This document shows, piece after piece, positions 1 to 6,527 of a stretch of DNA of 9,271 nucleotides; positions within the stretch are counted from its first letter, which is position 1, and every line of letters begins with the position of its first letter. This DNA comes from CAINVV01 sp037440345 (lineage in GTDB: Bacteria > Bacteroidota > Bacteroidia > Bacteroidales > Prolixibacteraceae), in NCBI GenBank assembly GCA_037440345.1, contig JBBIUJ010000158.1, positions 1 through 9,271 of the forward strand, given 5' to 3'. Made by a program: the position numbers and the translations under genes. Under the pieces are notes generated by a model, which was given only the letters and a program-made list of their open reading frames with translations, did no database searches and had not been told where the DNA came from.

Positions 1-93
1 TGTGCGCAGTAATAAACAGAGGTACTCCTTATCAAGTAGAATATCAAACAACATAAAATATTTCAAAGAACATTTGTTTAAACCATAGAAATC

Positions 94-160
94 TTTGTGG
101 TGAATTTTAAAATTTCAACACAAATGGACACCAAGGAAAACACAAAGGTAACACAAGGAA
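94..160. repeat. A/T-rich palindrome plus CACAAAGG-like direct repeats
   Basis: Positions 94-108 (TTTGTGGTGAATTTT) are almost the exact reverse complement of 109-124 (AAAATTTCAACACAAA), with one mismatch and one extra base, so the two arms meet with essentially no spacer. Three short purine-rich direct units follow at about 129-160 (CACCAAGGAAAA, CACAAAGGTA, ACACAAGGAA). Similar CACAAAGG / CTTTGTGGTGAAA strings are, from general memory, common between genes in Bacteroidota genomes, but I could not test this. The element could be a remnant of a palindromic intergenic repeat or a weak bidirectional terminator for an upstream gene. The rest of 1-223 shows no convincing gene: the frames entering from the left edge stop within about 90 bases. 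Confidence 0.5.
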
Positions 161-223
161 GTTTGTATATAACCGTTTTGAATTGCCCAGTCCTTGAACC
201 TTATAATTGATAAAGTTTTTAGA

Positions 224-655
224 ATGAATATAGAAGAAACTCAACAAGCCATCATTGCCGATTTTTCAATATACGACGACTGGATGGACAAATACACCTA
301 TCTGATCGAGCTGGGAAACGAACTCGAACCCATCGATGCCGCTTATAAAATCGATCAAAATTTAATACGTGGTTGTCAGTCAAGGGTTTGGCTGCAACAA
401 AAATTGGAAGGTGACCTTCTTATTTTTGAAGCCGAAAGCGATGCGTTGATTGTGAAAGGGCTGGTTGCATTGTTGCTGAAAGTATTTTCCGGAAGGAGAC
501 CACAGGAGATCCTGGATGCCGAACCCCATTTCATCGATGAAATTGGCCTGAGGCAACACCTTTCGCCAACCCGTTCCAATGGCTTGATGGCCATGGTAAA
601 ACAAATAAAATTGTATGCCCTGGCATACAAGCAAATCGCCACTCAAAAAAAATAA
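224..655 (+). CDS. sufE: SufE-type sulfur acceptor / cysteine desulfuration protein
   Basis: SufE accepts persulfide sulfur from the cysteine desulfurase SufS and passes it to the SufBCD scaffold during cytoplasmic Fe-S cluster assembly. The 143-residue product matches the family's usual length of about 140. Starting at the ATG at 224 puts the cysteine of the RGCQSRVWL motif at residue 51, the same number as the active Cys51 of E. coli SufE. The N-terminal helix with DWMDKYTYLIELG and the following loop to GC are also family-typical. An in-frame TTG at 194 would add ten residues and is not needed. No SufBCDS gene is visible upstream, so sufE appears detached from the rest of the suf genes or lies after a gap. 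A DUF59 gene starts one base after the stop, which indicates cotranscription in the same pathway. No Shine-Dalgarno is evident, as is normal in Bacteroidota. Confidence 0.93.
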   Translation: MNIEETQQAIIADFSIYDDWMDKYTYLIELGNELEPIDAAYKIDQNLIRGCQSRVWLQQKLEGDLLIFEAESDALIVKGLVALLLKVFSGRRPQEILDAEPHFIDEIGLRQHLSPTRSNGLMAMVKQIKLYALAYKQIATQKK

Positions 656-656
656 A

Positions 657-959
657 ATGGACAATAAAATAGATTTGATCATAGAAAATCTCAAAGAGGT
701 TTTCGACCCTGAAATACCGGTCAATATTTACGATCTGGGACTCGTTTACAGCGTGGATGTTGAAGGCTCAACCGCCACTGTATTGATGACCCTCACTGCC
801 CCAGGATGTCCGGCAGCCGATATGATTGTCGCCGATGTAGAGTACATGGCCAAAAAAGTAGAAGGGATCGAAGAGTGCAAAGTTGAAATTACATTTGACC
901 CAGCCTGGGACAAGTCGATGATGTCTGAGGAGGCAAGGCTGGAGTTGGGATTTATGTAG
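657..959 (+). CDS. DUF59 / MIP18-family Fe-S assembly factor (SufT/YitW-like)
   Basis: This small soluble protein (100 residues) belongs to the DUF59/MIP18 family, whose members assist maturation of Fe-S proteins (SufT, YitW, PaaD and eukaryotic CIA2 relatives). Family marks in order are DPEIPVNIYDLGLV at residues 17-30, TLTAPGCP at 45-52 with the conserved Cys51, and DPAWDKSMMSEEAR at 81-94 leading to a short C-terminal LGF. The domain occupies the whole protein; there is no fusion to a P-loop ATPase as in Mrp/ApbC. The ATG at 657 is chosen because it follows the sufE stop by a single base and the family domain begins directly. An upstream in-frame ATG at 615 would lie inside sufE. Adjacency to sufE supports a role in the SUF pathway; the exact client proteins cannot be told from sequence. 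Confidence 0.9.
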   Translation: MDNKIDLIIENLKEVFDPEIPVNIYDLGLVYSVDVEGSTATVLMTLTAPGCPAADMIVADVEYMAKKVEGIEECKVEITFDPAWDKSMMSEEARLELGFM

Positions 960-1010
960 AGAAATCGGTTAATAAAAAACAGACCTTGAGCCGAGACGAA
1001 GGTTCGAAGG

Positions 1011-1136
1011 GAAATAGAAGGAAATAAATTGAAATATATAGTAACTGATTGATAACCAAAGCTATATGTTCTGAAAGATTTGGGATAATTAGTACACTAT
1101 CAACAGTCTATTTCATTTTTATTTCCATTTTATTTC
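1011..1136. repeat. Large imperfect inverted repeat (possible MITE/REP-like element)
   Basis: The left arm (1011-1053) begins GAAATAGAAGGAAATAAATT and ends TGATTGATA. The right arm (1098-1136) begins TATCAACAG and runs through CTATTTC, TTATTTCC and TTTATTTC. Read as reverse complements the arms pair over roughly 35-40 positions with a few mismatches and one bulge of several bases, around a spacer of about 44 bases with no obvious content. The right arm also shows a loose period of about 10 bases built on TATTTC, which continues to about 1156. No ORF lies in the 960-1173 gap, so this repeat explains most of it. It could act as a terminator for the sufE unit, or be a non-autonomous mobile or REP-type repeat. 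Confidence 0.55.
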
Positions 1137-1173
1137 GATTTATATCCACTTATTTCTAATACCAACAAACATT

Positions 1174-1629
1174 ATGATACCTTCTACCCTCGAAATCAAA
1201 GCCGCCATCCAAATACAAAAGCCTATCCACGAAGTATTTGAGGCAATTGTCGACCCACAAAAAATGTCCAATTATTTCATCTCCAAGGCAAGTGGAAGAA
1301 TGGAAGAGGGAAAACAGATCCTTTGGCAATTTCCCGAATTTGACATGGAATTCCCCATCCGGGTCGGTAATATAAAAAAAGACCAATACATCTCCTATTA
1401 TTGGGAAGTTGATAAATTGGAACTGTTAGTCGAATTCACGTTGACTACTCCAAAACCCGGAAACACCCTGGTTTCCGTCACCGAAAAGAGCAGGAACAAC
1501 GATGATGCAGGTATCAAATGGCTGGGCCAAAATACGGAGGGTTGGGCCAATTTTCTGGCCTGCCTCAAATGTTACCTCGAATATGGAATCAACCTGCGAA
1601 AAGGGGCCTTCGATTACATGAGAAAATAG
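1174..1629 (+). CDS. SRPBCC / AHSA1-like domain protein
   Basis: The 151-residue soluble protein has the layout of the SRPBCC (START/Bet v 1-like) fold, in the AHSA1-like group. An N-terminal strand with KPIHEVFEAIVDPQKMSNYF (residues 16-35) is followed by G-rich beta hairpins and IRVGNIKKDQYISYYWEV around 62-79. The C-terminal helix starts with the typical TEGWANFLACLKCYLEYG (121-138). These domains bind hydrophobic ligands or partner proteins in a deep cavity; bacterial AHSA1-like members mostly have no assigned function and the similarity to Hsp90 activator Aha1 does not prove chaperone work. The ATG at 1174 is the first in frame. The stop lies two bases before queG, so the two are probably cotranslated, though a functional link to queuosine is not evident. 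Confidence 0.85.
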   Translation: MIPSTLEIKAAIQIQKPIHEVFEAIVDPQKMSNYFISKASGRMEEGKQILWQFPEFDMEFPIRVGNIKKDQYISYYWEVDKLELLVEFTLTTPKPGNTLVSVTEKSRNNDDAGIKWLGQNTEGWANFLACLKCYLEYGINLRKGAFDYMRK

Positions 1630-1631
1630 TG

Positions 1632-2570
1632 ATGGACCACACATCCAACAACTTCAGCCATCTCATCAAGGCAAAAGCTTCCGAACTTGGGTTCGGTGCC
1701 TGTGGTATATCCCAGGCAAGGCTCCTGGTGGAAGAGCGGGCAAGGTTAAAAAGCTGGCTGGATGCAGGTTACCATGGCACCATGGGCTACATGGCCAACT
1801 ATTTCGAAAAGCGCGTGAACCCGGCCGAGCTGGATGAAGGGGCAAAATCTGTCGTTTCTCTCCTCCTCAACTATTATACCGAACAAAAGCAGGAGGATCC
1901 CGAAGCCCCAATTATATCAAAATACGCATTGGGAAAGGATTATCACTACGTCTTAAAAGACCGGCTTTCAAAATTGTTATCATACATTCAGACAGAATTA
2001 ACTCCATGTGAAGGACGGGTTTTTGCAGATTCTGCACCCTTGCTTGAAAAAGCGCTGGCCCGGGAGGCCGGTCTTGGCTGGGTGGGCAAACATACCCTGC
2101 TGATCCATCCAAAATTAGGAAGCTTCAGTTTTATCGGCGAACTGGTGCTGGATATTGAACTGGATTATGATGAACCTTTCGGGAACAACCTTTGCGGTTC
2201 ATGCTCCCGCTGTATGGATAGTTGTCCGACAGGCGCCATCATTGCCCCGGCCATTCTTGATGCCAACAGATGCATCTCCTACCTTACCATCGAAACCAAA
2301 GAAGCAGTTCCTGAATCGTTGACTGGAAGCCTTTCCAACAGACTGGTCGGCTGTGATATCTGTCAACAGGTATGCCCCTGGAATGGAAGGGCAATAGAAA
2401 ACAGCGTAATTGAATTTCAACCTAAACCCGAACTCCTCAGAATGACCTCTGAAGAGTGGAAGAGAATCGACAAACCAGGCTACAAAAAGTTGTTTAAAGG
2501 GACCGCTGTCGAACGGGCCGGGTTTGACAGAATAAAAAAAACGCTTGCGCATCTGTTTCCTTTGGACTAA
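1632..2570 (+). CDS. queG: Epoxyqueuosine reductase QueG
   Basis: QueG is a cobalamin- and Fe-S-dependent cytoplasmic enzyme that reduces epoxyqueuosine to queuosine in the wobble position of GUN-anticodon tRNAs. The 312-residue product contains the N-terminal cobalamin-binding region, the hallmark block DSAPLLEKALAREAGLGWVG (133-152; Asp133 is the likely catalytic acid by analogy to B. subtilis QueG) and KHTLLIHPKLGSFSFIGELV (153-172). Two 4Fe-4S binding motifs follow: CGSCSRCMDSCP (Cys188, 191, 194, 198), with an extra Cys214, and CDICQQVCPWN (Cys241, 244, 248). Its length fits short QueG forms without the C-terminal HEAT-like repeats of the B. subtilis enzyme. The ATG at 1632 is preferred over an in-frame ATG at 1518, which would give a 38-residue extension buried in the preceding gene. 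The dependence on Fe-S clusters fits the nearby sufE unit, but that may be chance. Confidence 0.95.
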   Translation: MDHTSNNFSHLIKAKASELGFGACGISQARLLVEERARLKSWLDAGYHGTMGYMANYFEKRVNPAELDEGAKSVVSLLLNYYTEQKQEDPEAPIISKYALGKDYHYVLKDRLSKLLSYIQTELTPCEGRVFADSAPLLEKALAREAGLGWVGKHTLLIHPKLGSFSFIGELVLDIELDYDEPFGNNLCGSCSRCMDSCPTGAIIAPAILDANRCISYLTIETKEAVPESLTGSLSNRLVGCDICQQVCPWNGRAIENSVIEFQPKPELLRMTSEEWKRIDKPGYKKLFKGTAVERAGFDRIKKTLAHLFPLD

Positions 2571-2593
2571 ACACCCTGAATGAAGTATCTTTA
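2561..2593 (+). promoter_or_regulatory. Candidate Bacteroidota-type promoter for the hydrolase-GSCFA pair
   Basis: A TTTG at 2561-2564 lies 21 bases before TATCTTTA at 2586-2593, which differs from the Bacteroidota -7 consensus TAnnTTTG in one base. The spacing fits the -33/-7 arrangement known for these sigma factors. Transcription would start near 2600, about 45 bases ahead of the ATG at 2646. The -33 box overlaps the last codons of queG. Such short boxes arise by chance in A/T-rich DNA, so this is tentative. Confidence 0.35.
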
Positions 2594-2645
2594 CTTTAAA
2601 AGTTGAACAAGTCCTGGAATCCCTAATTCCAAAAATCTTTATCTG

Positions 2646-3470
2646 ATGATAGAACAAAACTGGAGCGCTTTTGATGGCACCAACCTGTATGCAGTAATCC
2701 GGAAGCCGGTAGCAAAACCCAAAGCAGTGATCGCCTTTGTGCACGGACATGGTACACATTGTCGAAGGTACGATGATTGGTTTGACGATTTCCTTGTGGC
2801 AGGTTTGGCTGTTATTACTTTCGACCTGAGAGGTCATGGCCGTTCGGGAGGAAAACAGGGGACCATTCACCGTTATTCGGAATATCTGGAAGATACAGCC
2901 CTTTTGGTCCAAAAAGCCAGGGAAAATTTTCCGAACATTCCATTGGCGCTTTATGGCCACAGCATGGGCGCTACCATCGTACTCTCCTATCTTCAGGAAA
3001 AAAATAGTCTCCCGGAGATGGCGATTCTTGCCTCGACATGGCTCGAACTGGTTCAACCACCTGGAAAATTCAAGGGCCTTGCTATCTGGCTGGCCGATTC
3101 ACTGATCCCGCAGGTAACCATCAAAACCGGACTAAAATCAAAGGATTTTGCCCCTCCATCCGGCAATGAACCTCCAAAACCAAAAGATCCGCTGATGCAC
3201 AAAAAAATTTCGGCTCGATGTTTCAGGGAGGTTCAACGCGCCTGCAAGAAAATTGGGCCAGGCACATTGCCGGCCACCATCCCGATGCTTTTCATGCATG
3301 GAGCAAACGACAGGGTTTCAGCGCCGGAAGCCTCCGAAACTTTGGCGAAAGGCTTAAATGGCAAAGTTACCTACCGCGAATGGCCGGATGCACCTCACCA
3401 GCTTCATGCCTGGGAGCAAAACAACCTTGTAACCGATTTTACGATTGACTGGATAAAAAAACAGCTATGA
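2646..3470 (+). CDS. Alpha/beta hydrolase, monoglyceride-lipase-like (Hydrolase_4)
   Basis: This 274-residue protein is a complete alpha/beta-hydrolase of the Hydrolase_4 / serine aminopeptidase S33-like group that includes monoacylglycerol lipases and lysophospholipases. It shows the oxyanion-hole segment FVHGHGTH (31-38), FDLRGHGRSGG (59-69), the nucleophile elbow GHSMG with Ser106, the acid region MHGANDRVSAPEAS with Asp222, and DAPHQLH with the probable catalytic His251. A cap of about 70 residues (around 135-205) lies between the core halves. There is no signal peptide or membrane segment, so it is probably cytoplasmic. The likely reaction is hydrolysis of an acyl ester, but the natural substrate is unknown. 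Its stop overlaps the start of the next gene by four bases (ATGA), which suggests translational coupling to the GSCFA protein. Confidence 0.88.
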   Translation: MIEQNWSAFDGTNLYAVIRKPVAKPKAVIAFVHGHGTHCRRYDDWFDDFLVAGLAVITFDLRGHGRSGGKQGTIHRYSEYLEDTALLVQKARENFPNIPLALYGHSMGATIVLSYLQEKNSLPEMAILASTWLELVQPPGKFKGLAIWLADSLIPQVTIKTGLKSKDFAPPSGNEPPKPKDPLMHKKISARCFREVQRACKKIGPGTLPATIPMLFMHGANDRVSAPEASETLAKGLNGKVTYREWPDAPHQLHAWEQNNLVTDFTIDWIKKQL

Positions 3471-4462
3471 TGAATCTGCGAACAGAAGTTATATTGCCAA
3501 CGGTAAACAGGCAACTCTCCTACAGGAAAAATGCCATGATGATGGGTTCCTGCTTCACCGAAAATATTGGCAAATACCTGAAAGATCACTACTTCCCGAT
3601 CCTTTCAAATCCTTGCGGAATCCTGTACAACCCTGCTTCCCTCGCAAATTGTACCGAATTCCTGATAAGTGGGAAACAGCTAACGGATGCCGATCTTTTT
3701 TATGCCAACGGCTTGTGGAACAGCTTCCTCTTTCATAGCCGTTTCTCACATCCCGATCAACACACAGCCCTGACAGGCATGAATGAATCCCTGGCCAACG
3801 CTTCCCTCAAGCTTCGATCTGCTTCTCACCTGTTTCTCACTTTCGGCACTTCGTGGATCTACCGCGAAAAAGAGCAAAACACCATCGTTGGAAACTGTCA
3901 CAAACTGCCGGCAAGCCGTTTTTTAAGAGAGCGGCTAGGCGTGGATGATATGACCGCCCAATGGATTGATGTGCTAAACCGCCTTTTTGCCATTCAGCCC
4001 GATCTTGACGTGGTCTTAACAGTTAGTCCGATTCGTCATTTTAAGGATGGAAGTTTTGAAAACCAGGTAAGCAAATCAACTCTCTTTCTCCTGATCGATC
4101 GGCTGCTGGACCATTTTGGGAAAGGGAAAATTTCCTATTTCCCATCCTACGAAATCGTTATGGACGAATTGCGCGATTACCGCTTCTATGCCACGGATAT
4201 GTTGCACCTCAGTGAGGTTGCCATCGCATTTGTACAAGAAAAATTTAACGAAGTCTTTATAGACAAGGAGAGCAGGGAGATCTGCTTCACGGTAGATAAA
4301 ATTGTGAAGAGTCTGGCACATAAGCCATTTCATAACGAAAATTCCGACTATCCGGATTTGCTATCAAGGCTGGAAGGGGAGGTGTCCATACTTGTAAGTA
4401 AACACCAAGGCATCGATCTTCAAGATTTAATAATTGATATCGTTCAAAAAAAGGGAGTATAA
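3467..4462 (+). CDS. GSCFA domain protein (SGNH-hydrolase-like)
   Basis: The 331-residue product is a full-length member of the GSCFA family, named for its N-terminal motif, here MGSCFTENIG at residues 26-35. Further conserved blocks are TFGTSWIY (125-132), GNCHK (142-146), LTVSPIRH (184-191) and the C-terminal YFPSYEI (224-230) with ATDMLHLSE (242-250). The family is related to SGNH/GDSL hydrolases. By position, Ser28 would be the nucleophile, Gly127 and Asn143 would lie in the oxyanion region, and Asp244/His247 would be the D-x-x-H pair; this mapping is my inference. No secretion signal is visible. Substrates are not established for the family. Its ATG overlaps the hydrolase stop; a second ATG at 3470 could equally be used. 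The pair of coupled hydrolases suggests successive ester hydrolysis steps, which the sequence does not prove. Confidence 0.88.
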   Translation: MMNLRTEVILPTVNRQLSYRKNAMMMGSCFTENIGKYLKDHYFPILSNPCGILYNPASLANCTEFLISGKQLTDADLFYANGLWNSFLFHSRFSHPDQHTALTGMNESLANASLKLRSASHLFLTFGTSWIYREKEQNTIVGNCHKLPASRFLRERLGVDDMTAQWIDVLNRLFAIQPDLDVVLTVSPIRHFKDGSFENQVSKSTLFLLIDRLLDHFGKGKISYFPSYEIVMDELRDYRFYATDMLHLSEVAIAFVQEKFNEVFIDKESREICFTVDKIVKSLAHKPFHNENSDYPDLLSRLEGEVSILVSKHQGIDLQDLIIDIVQKKGV

Positions 4463-4476
4463 ATTTTTTTTAATCA

Positions 4477-4484
4477 TAGCTTTG
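4477..4484 (+). promoter_or_regulatory. Candidate -7 box for the glycogen operon
   Basis: TAGCTTTG matches the Bacteroidota -7 consensus TAnnTTTG exactly and lies in the 93-base gap before the debranching-enzyme gene. It would give a start near 4490 and a leader of about 65 bases. No TTTG or TTG is found at the expected -33 distance, so this is a partial match. A small hairpin, AACTC-TAC-GAGTT (4497-4509), would lie at the start of the leader; it might be an operator or a stabilising stem, but it is short. Confidence 0.35.
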
Positions 4485-4555
4485 CTTATTTTTAAGAACT
4501 CTACGAGTTAAGGATTTAAGAGCACTCCAATATTCAATTTTAATCGTTCGAACCT

Positions 4556-6517
4556 ATGGGATACCTGAATTTTGATAAAGATAAGCTGGTTAATTTATCT
4601 TATTCACTGGAACGCGAAACATTGCGGACCAATCGGGGAGGTGCCTATTCATCCACGACACTGGCCGGATGCAATACGCGAAAATACCACGGCCTTTTGG
4701 TGGTCCGGCTGGATGAATTGGATGGAGGAAAACATGTATTGCTCTCAACGCTCGATGAAACAGTTATTCAACACGAAGCTCAGTTTAATCTTGGTATTCA
4801 CAAATTTCCAGGCGATTTCTACGAGCCAAAAGGTCACAAGTACATCAGAAATTTCGAATTTGATACCATTCAAAAGCATACCTACAGGGTAGGAGGAGTG
4901 ATCCTGACAAGAACCAGGTTGCTCGTTGAACATGAAAACACTTTGTTGGTAAAATACACCCTGGAAGAGGCCAATAGTCCGACAAAACTTCGGTTCAAAC
5001 CATTCATGGCCTTCAGGAATGTGCATTCTCTCAGTAAGGCAAATCTTTATGCCAATTCCAAGTACACACCAGTAGCCAATGGGATCAAAATGAACCTCTA
5101 CGAAGGTTATCCCGACTTCTTCATGCAACTTTCGAAAGAGTGCGATTTTGTTTCTGTTCCGGATTGGTACAAAAATATTGAATACATCAGGGAGCAGGAG
5201 AGAGGTTATGAATTTCAGGAAGATTTGTTTGTTCCCGGTTATTTTGAAGTTACGATTGAAAAAGGGGAATCCATCTTTTTCTCTGCCTCAACAATTGAAC
5301 AAAAACCCTCAGCTTTTCTCAAACGTTATGAAAACGAGAAAAAACTGAGGATACCAAGAGACTCATTTATTAACTGTCTGCTTAATTCGGGTAAACAATT
5401 TATGTGGGAACGTAAGGATGGCATTGACCTCATTGCCGGTTACCCCTGGTATGAATCAATTACCAGACAGACATTGTCAGCTTTGCCCGGGATCTTCCTC
5501 ATTTTAGGCGATGTAAGGAATTTTGAAGCGGTTTTGCAAACCAATCTCAAACGGCTTCGAAACGGACTGCTGCCAAAATATGCAGGGCAAGAAAGTTTCT
5601 TCGATGCTGCCGATGCCCCATTACTCGTCTTCAATGCTTTGCAGAATCTCATAAAATTTAAATCAGCCAAAGAAATCTGGGAAACTTACGGTACCGCCCT
5701 GAAGGAGATTTTAAACTGCTACCGTGAAGGTACCGACTTCAACATCCATATGCTTGAAAATGGATTGATACATGCCAAAATGGAGGGTGTTGCCCTCACC
5801 TGGATGGATGATTACAAAGATGGCGTTCCGGTTACCCAGAGGGGTGGATTGGCTGTAGAAATAAATGCTTTGTGGTACAATGCCGTAAGTTTCGCGCTTG
5901 AACTTGCTGTTGCTGCAGGCGATAAATCATTTGTGAAAAAGTGGAAAGAGCTTCCTGCCCTTATTGGCGAATCTTTCTTATCGCAATTTTGGTGCGAAGA
6001 GTGCTCTCAACTTGCTGATTACATAGATGGGAATTACAAAGACTGGTCCGTCCGGCCCAACATGCTGATTGCAGCTGCGATGAATTTGTCACCTCTGTCA
6101 CGTACCCAGAAAAAATTGATCGTCAGTACCGTGAAAAACGAGCTTTTAACCCCAGTCGGAATTCGTACGCTATCGCCTGAAGACTTTGCTTACAAAGGAT
6201 TTTCCGGCGAGCATGCGGCTGATTTTCCGGAAGCCGCTCACCAGGGAACTGCCTATCCTTATCTCATCTATCCATTTGTAAAGACCTACCTCGAAGTGCA
6301 CAAAGCCGGCGGACTCTCTTTTGCAAAGAATTGCCTGGAAGGGTTTAAACTTGAGATGTCGGAGAATTGCATCGGTACACTTTCCGAAGCTTATGAGGGA
6401 AATCCCCCACATACAGCAAGAGGCTCAATTTCACAGGCATGCAACGTAGCAGGTGTCATCATGGCCTATGCTATCGTAGAAAAATTTGAAGAAGAAATTA
6501 AACCTATAGCTAAATAA
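4556..6517 (+). CDS. Glycogen debranching enzyme, GH133 (GDE_N + GDE_C)
   Basis: This 653-residue cytoplasmic protein matches the archaeal/bacterial glycogen debranching enzyme layout. The N-terminal beta-rich domain (about 15-245) carries SSTTLAGCNTRKYHGLLVV (32-50). The C-terminal alpha/alpha-barrel (about 275-640) carries AGYPW (294-298), LTWMDDYKDGVPVTQRGG (414-431), AVEINALWYNAV (433-444), HQGTAYPYLIYPF (562-574) and LSEAYEGNPPHTARGSISQA (609-628). The family hydrolyses alpha-1,6 branch points of glycogen. By analogy with eukaryotic debranching enzyme, Asp418 of TWMD is the expected acid and Glu611 of SEAYEG the expected base; both are present. The segment after AGYPW reads YESITRQTLSALPG (299-312), whereas relatives usually have a W-G-R-D-like motif there, so Asp is replaced by Gln305. 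It is the first gene of a three-gene alpha-glucan operon, 10 bases before the glycosyltransferase. Confidence 0.92.
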   Translation: MGYLNFDKDKLVNLSYSLERETLRTNRGGAYSSTTLAGCNTRKYHGLLVVRLDELDGGKHVLLSTLDETVIQHEAQFNLGIHKFPGDFYEPKGHKYIRNFEFDTIQKHTYRVGGVILTRTRLLVEHENTLLVKYTLEEANSPTKLRFKPFMAFRNVHSLSKANLYANSKYTPVANGIKMNLYEGYPDFFMQLSKECDFVSVPDWYKNIEYIREQERGYEFQEDLFVPGYFEVTIEKGESIFFSASTIEQKPSAFLKRYENEKKLRIPRDSFINCLLNSGKQFMWERKDGIDLIAGYPWYESITRQTLSALPGIFLILGDVRNFEAVLQTNLKRLRNGLLPKYAGQESFFDAADAPLLVFNALQNLIKFKSAKEIWETYGTALKEILNCYREGTDFNIHMLENGLIHAKMEGVALTWMDDYKDGVPVTQRGGLAVEINALWYNAVSFALELAVAAGDKSFVKKWKELPALIGESFLSQFWCEECSQLADYIDGNYKDWSVRPNMLIAAAMNLSPLSRTQKKLIVSTVKNELLTPVGIRTLSPEDFAYKGFSGEHAADFPEAAHQGTAYPYLIYPFVKTYLEVHKAGGLSFAKNCLEGFKLEMSENCIGTLSEAYEGNPPHTARGSISQACNVAGVIMAYAIVEKFEEEIKPIAK

Positions 6518-6527
6518 CCCAAAAGAT

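Noticed and set aside
1..88. Possible C-terminal end of a gene entering from the left edge
   Set aside because: One frame stays open to a stop near 88 but its product is short, A/T-driven and unlike any protein I recognise; it cannot be told from noncoding DNA.
194..223. Upstream TTG start that would extend SufE by ten residues
   Set aside because: The ATG at 224 places the active cysteine at residue 51 as in E. coli SufE, and the extension shows no family similarity.
380..724. Minus-strand open frame across sufE and the DUF59 start
   Set aside because: Antisense to two conserved genes and without recognisable domain.
1518..1631. Upstream ATG giving QueG a 38-residue N-terminal extension
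   Set aside because: It lies entirely inside the SRPBCC gene in another frame; the ATG at 1632 starts the QueG domain and gives normal operon spacing.
2616..2635. Small hairpin GGAAT-CCCTA-ATTCC after queG as a terminator
   Set aside because: The stem is only five pairs, A/T-rich and not followed by a T run on the + strand.
2199..3056. Long open frame of 285 codons on the minus strand
   Set aside because: It runs antisense across the end of queG, the intergenic gap and the start of the hydrolase, all well supported, and its product has no recognisable motif.
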